DNA of 46,601 nt from JBDSZL01 sp039925145. Its GTDB lineage: Bacteria > Acidobacteriota > Vicinamibacteria > Vicinamibacterales > SCN-69-37. The stretch spans positions 1 to 46,601 of the forward strand of contig JBDSZL010000006.1 of NCBI GenBank assembly GCA_039925145.1. The letters are read 5' to 3'. The notes under the pieces were generated by a model, which worked only from the letters and a program-made list of their open reading frames with translations, was not told where the DNA came from and ran no database searches. The position numbers and the translations under genes are program-made. Shown here piece by piece: positions 34,674-42,447 of this stretch. How positions within the stretch are numbered: position 1 is the first letter of the stretch; the number at the start of each line of letters is the position of its first letter.

Positions 34674-35683
34674 CCACGATCTCGTTTGACACGGTTCAAC
34701 AAAGGACGATTATCGAGATAGCGCTTCAAGTTGGCGATGAACAACGCCGCCGCCTTCTCCGAATACCGAACGTTTCTGCCCGCCACGTGCGGACTGATCA
34801 TCACGTTGTCCATGTTCCACAACGGACTGCCCGAGGGTAGCGGCTCTGCCTCAAACACATCCAGGGCGGCCCCCGCAATCTTCTGTGCCGCCAGCGCGTT
34901 GATCAGCGCGTCCTCGTCCACCGTTCCGCCGCGCCCGACATTCACCAGAACGGCCGTCGGCTTCATCGCGTTCAGCACCGTCTCGTCCACAATGTGCCGC
35001 GTTCCTCCAGCCAACGGGAGAATCAGGACGAGGAAGTCGCATTCGCGCGCCATCGATGCGAGCGCTTGGGCCGGATAGATTCGGTCAGGAATATCGGCGT
35101 TCGGGTCGCCCGTGCCCGGTTCGGAATAATCCTCGTCGCACAGGTTCGTCACGTCCTGCTTCGATGCGAGGACACGCATTCCCATCTGGTGAGCGATGCG
35201 CGCCAGTTCCCGCCCGATACTCCCGTAACCCGCGATGCCGAGCGTTTGACCGCGCAGTTCACGAGGCAGGGGCCAGGCGTGCTGCGAAGTCAGCTCCGGC
35301 TGAGGGTGACCCCACTCCGCCCGCGCCTGAAGTTCGAGCAGCCTCGGCAGCTTGTACGTGAGAGCCAGCATCATCATGAGGCAGAATTCCGCCATATGCG
35401 TGGCGTGAATACCGCTCGCTGTCGTAATTTCTATCCCCTCAACCTTCATGAACGGTTGGCTGGCGACGTGGTCGATCCCCGCGCTGTTGAACTGCACCCA
35501 GCGAAGCCGCGGCGCTTGCGATGGTTCGGGAAGCGGGTGGCCCGTGTAGAGGACTTCGGCGTTCGCCCATGCGCTGTCCGGCACGGTGGGAAAATGCCGC
35601 TCGACGTGCAGGCGCGGCGAAACGGCGCGTATCTGATTCATCAGATCGTCGGAACAGTCCAGCGACACGACAACGTTGATCAT
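34667..35683 (-). CDS. D-2-hydroxyacid dehydrogenase, NAD-binding
   Basis: A 338-residue dehydrogenase. The NAD-binding Rossmann motif is GIAGYGSIGRELA. The catalytic Arg is in the VNVGRGGTVDEDAL segment, the Glu in ALDVFEAEPLPSGSP, and the His in VMISPHVAG. The N-terminal lobe includes TASGIHATHMAEFCLMMML. It should interconvert a 2-hydroxy acid and a 2-keto acid in the cytoplasm. It follows an MFS transporter and the DUF1552/DUF1592 pair on the same strand, suggesting a role in breakdown of an imported organic acid. Start ATG 35683 (MINVVVSLDC) has no strong ribosome site, and its upstream region is the palindrome array. The gene is bracketed by two direct copies of that array. Confidence 0.92.
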   Translation of the reverse strand: MINVVVSLDCSDDLMNQIRAVSPRLHVERHFPTVPDSAWANAEVLYTGHPLPEPSQAPRLRWVQFNSAGIDHVASQPFMKVEGIEITTASGIHATHMAEFCLMMMLALTYKLPRLLELQARAEWGHPQPELTSQHAWPLPRELRGQTLGIAGYGSIGRELARIAHQMGMRVLASKQDVTNLCDEDYSEPGTGDPNADIPDRIYPAQALASMARECDFLVLILPLAGGTRHIVDETVLNAMKPTAVLVNVGRGGTVDEDALINALAAQKIAGAALDVFEAEPLPSGSPLWNMDNVMISPHVAGRNVRYSEKAAALFIANLKRYLDNRPLLNRVKRDRGY

Positions 35684-35690
35684 GACAACA

Positions 35691-35775
35691 GACACCGGGT
35701 GTAGCACTTCAACACCCGGTGTCCTCTCTTGCACTTCAACACCCGGTGTCCTCTCTCGCACTTAACACCGGTGTC
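35691..35775. repeat. Palindrome array, right copy
   Basis: ACACC(G/C)GGTGT palindromes at 35692, 35712 and 35739 (27-bp spacing between the last two), then a perfect 10-bp ACACCGGTGT at 35765. It shares sequence and orientation with 34595-34673. It occupies almost the whole space between the MFS transporter stop and the dehydrogenase start. Spacers are too short and too similar for CRISPR. Confidence 0.85.
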
Positions 35776-35785
35776 TTATCACCCG

Positions 35786-37105
35786 TCACCGATCAACGAT
35801 GGCGGGTTGTAACCGCGGCGCCAGCAAGTGAATCATGCCGAACGCCACCAGGTACGCCGAACCGGCGCAGACGAACGGCACGATGTAATTGGGATTTTGC
35901 GACGCGACGAGGAAACCGACGACGATCTGAAAGATCGACGCGCCGGCGTATCCGCAGCTCCCGCCAAATCCAGCCACGGAGCCGACGGCGCGCTTGGGGA
36001 ACATGTCGCTGACCAACGTGTAGAGGTTGCTGCTGAACCCCTGGTGCCCCGCGGTCGCCAGTCCCAGGATCAGCACGGCCGACCAAAGCTTGGGATCAAA
36101 CTGCAGGGTGGCCGGCAGCACCTCACTCACGGCTCCCAGGGATCCGACGAACCACTCGGGAATATTCTGGGCAAACACGATCGGCACGACCATCAATGAC
36201 GAAATGAACAGCGCCGTCTTGCGCGCGCGGTTCACGGTGGCCCCGTGTCGAATCATGGCCGACGAAATCCACCCGCCGCCGACGCTGCCGATGTCGGACA
36301 TCAGGTAGATCGTGACCAGCGGCAACCCGATGTGCAGCAGGTCCACCTTGTAATGATCGTGGAGAAACTTGGGCACCCAGGTGAGGTAAAACCACCACAT
36401 GGAGTCGGTCAGAAACTTCCCCACGCCAAAGGCCCACGCCTGGCGGGTCGCAAGCAAACTGCTCCACGCCACATGCGTGATGGGTTCCGGGGGATCGCTG
36501 TGTATGTGCGCCAGTTCGGCGGCATTGACGCGCGGATGCTCTTCAGGCTTTCGGTACAGCGGAATCCAGAAGAGGAGCCAGATGAATCCGACCGCCCCCG
36601 TGGCGATAAAGGTCCATTGCCAGTGGATCGCATCCTTGCCGGCCAACAATGGGACAACAGTGGGCGCGAGAATCGCACCCATGTTCGTCCCGGCGTTGAC
36701 GAATCCAAACGCAAAGGCGCGCTCGCGGCGCGGAAACCATTCGGCCACCGTCTTGGCCGCCGCGGGGAAGGCGGGCGACTCGGACACGCCGAGCAGCCCG
36801 CGCATGAAAATGAAGCTCCATGCGCCGCGCGCGGCGGCGTGCAGCATCGCCGCCGCACTCCACCCCGCCAGCGCTACGGCAAAGACGATGCGCGTGCCGA
36901 ACCGGTCCAATATGCCGCCGGACATGAGTTGCCCGGCCGCATACGACATCGCGAACGCCGACTGGATATAGCCGTAATGGCGGTTGTCGATCTGGTAAAT
37001 CCGCTGCAAGTCCGGCGCGAGAATGCCCACCACCATGCGGTCCATGATGTTGATCGTCGCGGCGCAGAAGACCAGCGCCAGGATCACCCAGCGGAATCGC
37101 GTCAT
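35786..37105 (-). CDS. MFS transporter (ACS/hexuronate-type anion:cation symporter)
   Basis: A 439-residue inner-membrane carrier with 12 predicted helices. The N-terminal motif NIMDRMVVGILAPDLQ and the loop-2 region GGILDRFGTR are typical of the ACS family (ExuT/GarP-like). FMRGLLGVSESPAFPAAAKT is the helix 4-5 signature, and WFPRRERAFAFGFVNAGTN matches family motifs. Expected substrates are sugar acids such as hexuronates or galactonate; this is an inference from family. Start ATG 37105. It lies 68 bp after the DUF1552 gene and 102 bp before the dehydrogenase, so all are probably co-transcribed. Confidence 0.9.
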   Translation of the reverse strand: MTRFRWVILALVFCAATINIMDRMVVGILAPDLQRIYQIDNRHYGYIQSAFAMSYAAGQLMSGGILDRFGTRIVFAVALAGWSAAAMLHAAARGAWSFIFMRGLLGVSESPAFPAAAKTVAEWFPRRERAFAFGFVNAGTNMGAILAPTVVPLLAGKDAIHWQWTFIATGAVGFIWLLFWIPLYRKPEEHPRVNAAELAHIHSDPPEPITHVAWSSLLATRQAWAFGVGKFLTDSMWWFYLTWVPKFLHDHYKVDLLHIGLPLVTIYLMSDIGSVGGGWISSAMIRHGATVNRARKTALFISSLMVVPIVFAQNIPEWFVGSLGAVSEVLPATLQFDPKLWSAVLILGLATAGHQGFSSNLYTLVSDMFPKRAVGSVAGFGGSCGYAGASIFQIVVGFLVASQNPNYIVPFVCAGSAYLVAFGMIHLLAPRLQPAIVDR

Positions 37106-37173
37106 GAATTGGCCGGATGAGACATCTACCAGTTCGAGTTCGACTCAGAGAGGGCGGATGGAGGGACGCTGGC

Positions 37174-38652
37174 TTACACCTTCAGCAGCGGCAGTCGCCC
37201 CGTGCTGTCCCCATGCCGCTCGACCTCGACGCCCATGCGATCCATGAGCGAGAGCCAGAGGTTGGACATCACGACGTTGTCGTACTTGATGTAGCGGCCC
37301 GGGCTCAACGTGCCACCGCCGCGGCCAGCGAGCAGCGTCATGCAGTTGTAGTGGTCGTGGCGTGCCGCATCGCCGTTGCCATTCCCCAGCAGCACCATCG
37401 AGTTGTCGAGCAGCGTCTGCTCGCCCTCCTTCACCACCTTCATCTTGTCGAGGAAGTAGGCGAACTGCTCCGCGCAGTACGCGTCGATTTTGCAGACCTT
37501 GGCGATCTTCTCCTCGTTGCCCGCGTGGTGCGTGAGGCCGTGGTGTTCTTCAGGGATGCCGATCTCGTTGTACGTCCGGCGGCTCTGCTCCACGCCGAGC
37601 ATGAAGGTGCTCACCCGAGTCACGTCCTGCCGAATCGCCAGAATCTGCAGATCGGCCATCAGTTCGAAATGTTCCTTGAATGTGTCGGGCACCCGTGTCG
37701 GCCGCGTGACGTCAGGCGGCAGTTCGATGTCGGATGGCGGCGCGTCGAGCCGGCGTTCCAGTTCCCTGATGGCCGTCAAGTATTCGTCCACTCGCAGGCG
37801 GTCGTTGACGCCAAGGGACTTGGTAATCCGGCTGAGGCTGTCGCGCGTGTAGTCCAGGATGCTGCGGTTGTAGGTCTCCTGCATGTCACGCGATTCGCCC
37901 TGATGATCCGACTGGCGAGCGTGTCCGAACAGGCGATCGAAAACGATGCGGGGGTTGACTTCCTTGATCGCCGGCGTGGTCTCGTTCTTCCACGAGACGT
38001 TGTTCGAGTAGATGCAGGCGTAGCCGGGATCGCACCCGCCTTCCATGCGCCCGTAATCGAGCCCCAACTCGAGCGAGGGGAAGCGCGTCTGGTCACCGAT
38101 GGCATTGGCGATGACCTGGTCCATCGAGATGCCGGACTGAATATCGTCGGTGGCGGTCTTCTTGATATGCACACCGGTCAGGTAGCAGGACAACGCCTTC
38201 GCGTGGTCGCCGGCCTGATCCAGCTTCGCGAGCGGCACGTTCAGACCGCCGAGCAGCAGGAAATCCTGGCGGTGCCGCGCGAGCGGCTGCAGGGCAGGTG
38301 ACAGCGGGTACTCGGCGTTGACGTAGGGCGCAATCGTGGTGGTCGTGGCGGCGTCCGGCTGCGCGTCGATGACCGGTGCGGACGGATTGGGCGGCGCACC
38401 CGGATTGCGTGTTGGCGCCACGGTCGCGACACCTGGAATCGTGGGATACCAGTTCGGAGTGTGGATGCCATTCGGGTAGTACAGGAGCACGAGCCGATTG
38501 CGGGGCGCCACGCGCGCGGCCCGCGCCGCGGCTTCCGCTGATCCAATCAAGCTGCCGGGAATCATCGCCTCGAGCAGCGGCAGCGCGATCGCCACACCCG
38601 CACCTTTGCCGATGCCCCTCAGGAATGCTCGTCGCGCTAACGGTTGACGCAT
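37174..38652 (-). CDS. DUF1552 family exported protein
   Basis: A 492-residue protein with a Tat-like N-terminus (ARRAFLRGIGKGAGVAIALP) and the conserved DUF1552 layout: LVLLYYPNGIHTPNWYP near 55, FLLLGGLNVPL, DYGRMEGGCDPGYACIYS, SWKNETTPAIKEVNPRIVFD, GIPEEHHGLTHHAGNEEK and LLGNGNGDAARHDHYN, ending STGRLPLLKV. Such proteins are nearly always encoded beside DUF1592/DUF1587-type cytochromes, as here. Their biochemical role is unknown. Of two adjacent ATGs, 38652 is preferred since GGAGAG lies six bases upstream; 38655 is the alternative. It starts 48 bp after the DUF1592 stop. Confidence 0.92.
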   Translation of the reverse strand: MRQPLARRAFLRGIGKGAGVAIALPLLEAMIPGSLIGSAEAAARAARVAPRNRLVLLYYPNGIHTPNWYPTIPGVATVAPTRNPGAPPNPSAPVIDAQPDAATTTTIAPYVNAEYPLSPALQPLARHRQDFLLLGGLNVPLAKLDQAGDHAKALSCYLTGVHIKKTATDDIQSGISMDQVIANAIGDQTRFPSLELGLDYGRMEGGCDPGYACIYSNNVSWKNETTPAIKEVNPRIVFDRLFGHARQSDHQGESRDMQETYNRSILDYTRDSLSRITKSLGVNDRLRVDEYLTAIRELERRLDAPPSDIELPPDVTRPTRVPDTFKEHFELMADLQILAIRQDVTRVSTFMLGVEQSRRTYNEIGIPEEHHGLTHHAGNEEKIAKVCKIDAYCAEQFAYFLDKMKVVKEGEQTLLDNSMVLLGNGNGDAARHDHYNCMTLLAGRGGGTLSPGRYIKYDNVVMSNLWLSLMDRMGVEVERHGDSTGRLPLLKV

Positions 38653-38700
38653 CATGATCTCTCCGTCTCCGGTGTCGATGCTCCCGACACGCTTGGCCGC

Positions 38701-40893
38701 CTACTTGCCCGCTGGCGGAACTGGGACGACGCCCTGTCCCGCGAGTGGATTCTGCCCTGGTCCACGACCTCGCCCTGCGGTGCCAGCACCTGCGGGCGGG
38801 GCCGGCGGTGGGACGAACACGGGGTGGTATGTCGCCATCGCCGCTGTCGTCTCGTCGCTGCCGGGCGCGGCCGCCTTGAGGCCGCGCGCATGCTGGAAGG
38901 GATAGCTCTTCACGACATTCACCATGACGCTCAGGATCGTGTCGCCTTCCGCTTTGACCGCCGCTTCGATCGCATCGAGCGACGGTTTGTCGTCGCGCTG
39001 GATCCCGCGGCCGAGGGCGTAACTCACCATCTTCTTGATGAACCCGCGCCGAAAGTCATCTTTGCGCTCCGCCAGAATCCTTCGGAATTCCACTGGCGTC
39101 TTGAACGTCTTGCCGTTGATCTCGCCCGACGCATCCACGTCGATGTGGTTGTCCTGCTGCCGCCAGGCGCCGTATCCGTCGTAGTTCTCGAGCGCAAACC
39201 CATACGGATCCATACGCGCGTGGCAGCCGGCGCACGTGGGGTCGGCACGGTGCTGCTCGAAAATCTGGCGGACGGTTCCTTTCAGCTCTTTGTTGGGATC
39301 GATGTCGAGCGACGGGACGTTGGGCGGAGGCGGCGGAATGGATTGATTGAAGATGTTCTCCAGAATCCATTTGCCGCGGACGACGGGGGACGTGCGGCGC
39401 GTGGTGCCGAGCGGTTTCGACGTCAGCGTCAGGACGCTCGCCTGCGTGAAAATCCCTCCGCGTTGCGACGGGTCCACCTGCACCTTCTGGTAGTCGTTGC
39501 CGGTGATGCCGGTCAGGCCGTACAGCTTCGCCATCCGCTCGTTGACGAAGGTGTAATCGGCATCGAGAAAGTCCATGATGCTGCGGTTGTTCCTGACGAT
39601 GTAGTCGAAGAAGTGCTCGGTTTCGCCTTGCATAGCGGTGAGCAACGCGGGATCGGCGTTGGTGGTCTCGTGCAGGCCGCGAATCTCGAGCCACTGCCCC
39701 AGGAAGTCCTTTGTGAGCGAGATCGCCCTGGGGTCCTGCAGCATCCGGGCGATTTCCGTGTCGAGCGTCGCCCGCAGCGTGCCGTTCTTCGCCGCGGCGA
39801 AGAGCGCCGGATCGGGCATCGTGCTCCAGAGAAAATACGACAGCCGGCTCGCGAGTTGATACTCGGTGATCTCGAACACCTTGCCGGTGCCGTCTGGGTG
39901 AGGATCGCGCTCCATTCGGAACAGGAATTCGGGCGACATGATGGCGGCGCGCGCGACAAGCCCCGTGGCCTGGTCGAAGGATTCACCCGCGTGGGCGAAC
40001 GATAGCGCCGCAAACTTCATCAGCTCATCGATCTCCTGCTTGGAGACGGGACGTCGGAACGCGCGGGGCGCGAGTACTTCCACATTGAGCCGGATCTTTC
40101 CCTGGCGATCGGCGAAGTCCTCTCTGAACCGCGCACTGGGCTCGTTGAGTCTGTTCCTGCTGTTGAAGGTCGGCGAGCCCCCAGGCGTCGTGACGGCGGC
40201 CGGCGGTGCCTTTTGGGGATCCAATCCGAGCGCTGCCACGGTGGCCTTCTCGGCCGCGGCCAGATAGTGCTCAATCAGCAGCGGAGAGATCGTCAGGGTG
40301 GCGGCGTTGTTGTCGAAGCCGTCGCCGCGCTCGTCGGCCGGAAAATCGGAGGCCACATCGAAATCCGCGGGTAGGTAGAGCAGGTCACGGATCGTGTTGG
40401 CGTATTCGCGGTTGTTCAGCCGGTGGACCATGAACGGGCCCGGATCGGGTTGGCCCGTGGGCGTCCGCGCGTTGTGCTCGATCCACTCGAGCAGCACGGC
40501 GCGCTCCTGGTCTGTCGGGTACCGCTCCGCGCGTGCCGGCGGCATCTGCTTGCTCGACAACTCCACGGTCACGCGCTCCCAGAATTCGGGATCCATCGTC
40601 GTGCGGCTTTGGGCGTCTGCTTCGTCCTTGAACTCGAGCACGATGTCGCCCGGGGCGTCCGCCGGGTTGTGGCAAGTGGCGCAGTATTTCGTGAAAAGCG
40701 GCTGGGCGTCGTTGGCGAACCGCCCCCCGGCCCGGCTCGGGGGCGCCGGCGCTCCAAGCGTCCCCGGGGTCACGGCGGAGGAGCTCCCTGCCGGCGCCGG
40801 CGACTGGGGCTCAGCGACGAGCGCGCGCGATCCCGCGACGATGCCCAACAGAAGACCTGCGGCAAGCGCAAGGTACGGAGTCTTGCCGATCAT
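38701..40893 (-). CDS. DUF1587/1588/1592/1585 cytochrome-type protein
   Basis: A 730-residue exported protein with signal peptide (1-22). A cytochrome-c-like haem motif CATCH at residues 71-75 follows. The domain series begins with DUF1587 (HRLNNREYANTIRDLLYL), then DUF1595 (LAPRAFRRPVSKQEIDEL), DUF1592 (EYQLASRLSYFLWSTMPD), DUF1588 (GGIFTQASVLTLTSKPLG, RRTSPVVRGKWILENIF) and DUF1585 at the C-terminus. A second CAGCH motif (TCAGCHARMDPYG) lies in the DUF1588 region. The tail is Pro/Gly-rich. Inferred role: periplasmic electron-transfer partner in carbon-source oxidation. First gene of the likely operon running to the dehydrogenase at 34667. Start ATG 40893 begins the signal peptide; the frame is open to 41007. 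Confidence 0.92.
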   Translation of the reverse strand: MIGKTPYLALAAGLLLGIVAGSRALVAEPQSPAPAGSSSAVTPGTLGAPAPPSRAGGRFANDAQPLFTKYCATCHNPADAPGDIVLEFKDEADAQSRTTMDPEFWERVTVELSSKQMPPARAERYPTDQERAVLLEWIEHNARTPTGQPDPGPFMVHRLNNREYANTIRDLLYLPADFDVASDFPADERGDGFDNNAATLTISPLLIEHYLAAAEKATVAALGLDPQKAPPAAVTTPGGSPTFNSRNRLNEPSARFREDFADRQGKIRLNVEVLAPRAFRRPVSKQEIDELMKFAALSFAHAGESFDQATGLVARAAIMSPEFLFRMERDPHPDGTGKVFEITEYQLASRLSYFLWSTMPDPALFAAAKNGTLRATLDTEIARMLQDPRAISLTKDFLGQWLEIRGLHETTNADPALLTAMQGETEHFFDYIVRNNRSIMDFLDADYTFVNERMAKLYGLTGITGNDYQKVQVDPSQRGGIFTQASVLTLTSKPLGTTRRTSPVVRGKWILENIFNQSIPPPPPNVPSLDIDPNKELKGTVRQIFEQHRADPTCAGCHARMDPYGFALENYDGYGAWRQQDNHIDVDASGEINGKTFKTPVEFRRILAERKDDFRRGFIKKMVSYALGRGIQRDDKPSLDAIEAAVKAEGDTILSVMVNVVKSYPFQHARGLKAAAPGSDETTAAMATYHPVFVPPPAPPAGAGTAGRGRGPGQNPLAGQGVVPVPPAGK

Positions 40894-41043
40894 CCTGGGC
40901 ACCTCTGAGCCATGACTCCCTGCGGAGTAAATGGAGATGAGCGCCCATCTTATCCGATCGCCGAGGGCGGTCGCCTGCCGATGACACCTGTCCCGGCGGG
41001 GGGCCACTGGGACAAAACGTGCAAATCGCTGAGTGCGTTGAAG

Positions 41044-41250
41044 TTAAAAATGGAGGCGCCGCCGGAATTGAACCGGGGATGGGGGCCGGTTGTCTTCGAT
41101 CAGGCCTTCGATGTGAAGTTCGATAGCTTCATACATGCGCCGCTCGGTTTCCTCGCGGGTCGCGCCAGTGGCGACACAGCCCGGAAGATCCGGCGAGTAC
41201 GCCGAGAAATTCTCGCCAGCTTCCTCGATGACGATCGGGAATCGGTGCAT
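41044..41250 (-). CDS. HicB-like antitoxin-type protein, altered C-terminus
   Basis: A 68-residue HicB-like (DUF1902-type) fold: FPIVIEEAGENFSAYSPDLP, GCVATGATREETERRMYEAI and ELHIEGL. No HicA partner is adjacent. The last residues (VQFRRRLHF) are encoded by the tRNA-like sequence at 41051-41076, so the native C-terminus, usually a short Pro/acidic tail or a DNA-binding region, has been replaced. Start ATG 41250 lies 2 bp after the stop of the preceding small gene, so the three genes form one transcription unit. May be functional as a stand-alone protein or may be a fusion scar. Confidence 0.75.
   Translation of the reverse strand: MHRFPIVIEEAGENFSAYSPDLPGCVATGATREETERRMYEAIELHIEGLIEDNRPPSPVQFRRRLHF
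41051..41076 (-). other. tRNA/tmRNA 3'-end-like sequence
   Basis: The minus strand reads CCGG, the T-loop consensus GGTTCAATTCC, then GGCGGCGCCTCCA, followed by TTTTTAA. T-loop, T-stem (4 of 5 pairs with the flanking C) and a CCTCCA end match the 3' part of a tRNA or tmRNA. The spacing is one base short for a regular tRNA, and no 5' part is present upstream, where the HicB frame lies. It fits an attachment-site scar left by integration into a tRNA/ssrA gene. Confidence 0.45.
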
Positions 41251-41252
41251 GC

Positions 41253-41426
41253 CTACCCAGCTTTCGTTGCCGCGATCCGACGGGGCGGAAGGGTGACAAG
41301 CTTTCGGCCGTGCTTCACCTCGTCACGCTGAATGGCGCGGACGAATTTCTTGACGTCATACCCGTGCGTCTTCGCGAGGGTGTCGCGAATCCGCCGGATC
41401 TCCTCGACAATTTCATCTCGGGCCAT
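41253..41426 (-). CDS. Small antitoxin-like protein upstream of HicB-like gene
   Basis: A 57-residue, mostly helical and charged protein: MARDEIVEEIRRIRDTLAKT, then YDVKKFVRAIQRDEVKHG and RKLVTLPPRR. Short proteins of this build commonly accompany PIN-domain toxins as antitoxins. It starts 3 bp after the PIN gene's stop and ends 2 bp before the HicB-like gene, indicating one operon. Too short for the usual ORF cutoff but supported by gene packing and composition. DNA binding is not evident, so autoregulation is unclear. Confidence 0.65.
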   Translation of the reverse strand: MARDEIVEEIRRIRDTLAKTHGYDVKKFVRAIQRDEVKHGRKLVTLPPRRIAATKAG

Positions 41427-41429
41427 GGT

Positions 41430-41861
41430 CTACTCCATCAACTCCTCTGGGGTGCAAATGATCGGCGGCTCGAGGCCTATGTCTCGGCACACATGCTCGA
41501 TCTTGCTCCGAATTGCCGCGTTGGCAATGTGCCTGCAATTCCACGTCAGCACGTAGTCCATACCGTTGACGGCAGCGACAGCAATGTGCACGGCGTCCGC
41601 CATGGCCTTTCGCGGAACAGCCTTCGCCCTGACGAATAGCTCCGCCAACTCCGAGGCATCTGCACTCGCCGCGAGCACTTGGATCTCGTCAAGGACGGCC
41701 ATGCGCCGATTGGCGGCCTCGACGTCGCCGCGCACAGCCTCTGCCAGGACGACCTCCGATACGAAGAGTTCGAAGTGCTGCCGACGCTCCCACCATTCCC
41801 GCGTGATCTGCTGGTGGGCTGCCTGCACGATGTCGCGGGTCGACGCGGCAGTAAGTTGGTG
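41430..41861 (-). pseudogene. PIN-domain toxin lacking its N-terminus
   Basis: The frame from the TGA at 41862 to 41430 reads HQLTAASTRDIVQAAHQQIT, then REWWERRQHFELFVSEVVLA, KAMADAVHIAVAAVNGMDYV, LTWNCRHIAN and CTPEELM. This matches PIN toxins that normally begin with a strand carrying the first catalytic acid (x-Y-[IL]-[DE]-T-[ST]). Here that first strand is gone, and the sequence switches exactly into the 3' end of the adjacent gene, whose stop is the frame's left limit. A GTG at 41828 could start a 132-residue product, but it would lack the first metal ligand. Probably inactive. Confidence 0.7.
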
Positions 41862-42329
41862 TCAGCCCTTCCTGTATCGACGCGTCGTTACGATGGCCAA
41901 TATTTTAAGACCATTACTTGTGTTCCCCAGCATGTCGATCCTTGTGCTGACGGCCAGTTGGCCCTCCTCATTCACGGAATACACGATTTCAACTTTTTTA
42001 AGGGAGCCATACCATTCCGTGATGCCGAGCGCCGATTCCTTCCACTCCGCCTTTGCTCTAACCGTCAGACCACGGCTCTTATCCCGGTAAGTTGTTTCAA
42101 GCCCATCCAAGCGGTACGTTGGAGAATCGGGTAAAGAACTCGGCCTGAAAATGCTTTCAGTTTGCGTGATCTGGATGGGAGAACCCGGACGCAACTCGGC
42201 CGGCGTCGATCCTCCAGGGATAGGAACCCACGTGCCCGACAAATTCGGCACTTGGCGCGGCTGCGCACTGCCCCCAACGCTCAGCGTTGTAACCAGAACG
42301 GCCACCGCACATACTTGTTCGCGGACCAT
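41862..42329 (-). CDS. Small secreted protein of unknown function
   Basis: A 155-residue protein with a signal peptide (MVREQVCAVAVLVTTLSVGG, cleavage near SAQ). It then has NLSGTWVPIPGG, a motif that opens many lipocalin-like or "SGTW" secreted proteins of this phylum, and alternating beta segments (TYRLDGLETTYRDKSRGL, KKVEIVYSVNEEGQLAVSTR). The C-terminus (KILAIVTTRRYRKG) is rather basic. ATG 42329 has GGAG seven bases upstream. It is divergent from the gene at 42448, with about 110 bp for both promoters. Its 3' end may have been trimmed, because the truncated PIN gene joins directly at its stop. Confidence 0.7.
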   Translation of the reverse strand: MVREQVCAVAVLVTTLSVGGSAQPRQVPNLSGTWVPIPGGSTPAELRPGSPIQITQTESIFRPSSLPDSPTYRLDGLETTYRDKSRGLTVRAKAEWKESALGITEWYGSLKKVEIVYSVNEEGQLAVSTRIDMLGNTSNGLKILAIVTTRRYRKG

Positions 42330-42447
42330 GAAATTGCTCCTTGTCTGGCCATTATGAGGCCGCACAGCACCGGGGGCATGCACTTCCCCAGGCCGGTCGT
42401 TGTCCGACAAGATGATCAGCTCGCGGGCGCCGGACCGAGGTGTGATT

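Noticed and set aside
34595..35775. CRISPR array made of the 27-bp units
   Set aside because: Units are contiguous with near-identical linkers, only three or four per site, and no cas genes are nearby.
40912..41331. Plus-strand ORF starting near the DUF1592 gene, containing a MEAPPELNR-like segment
   Set aside because: It is antisense to the HicB-like and small antitoxin genes and translates the tRNA-like sequence backwards.
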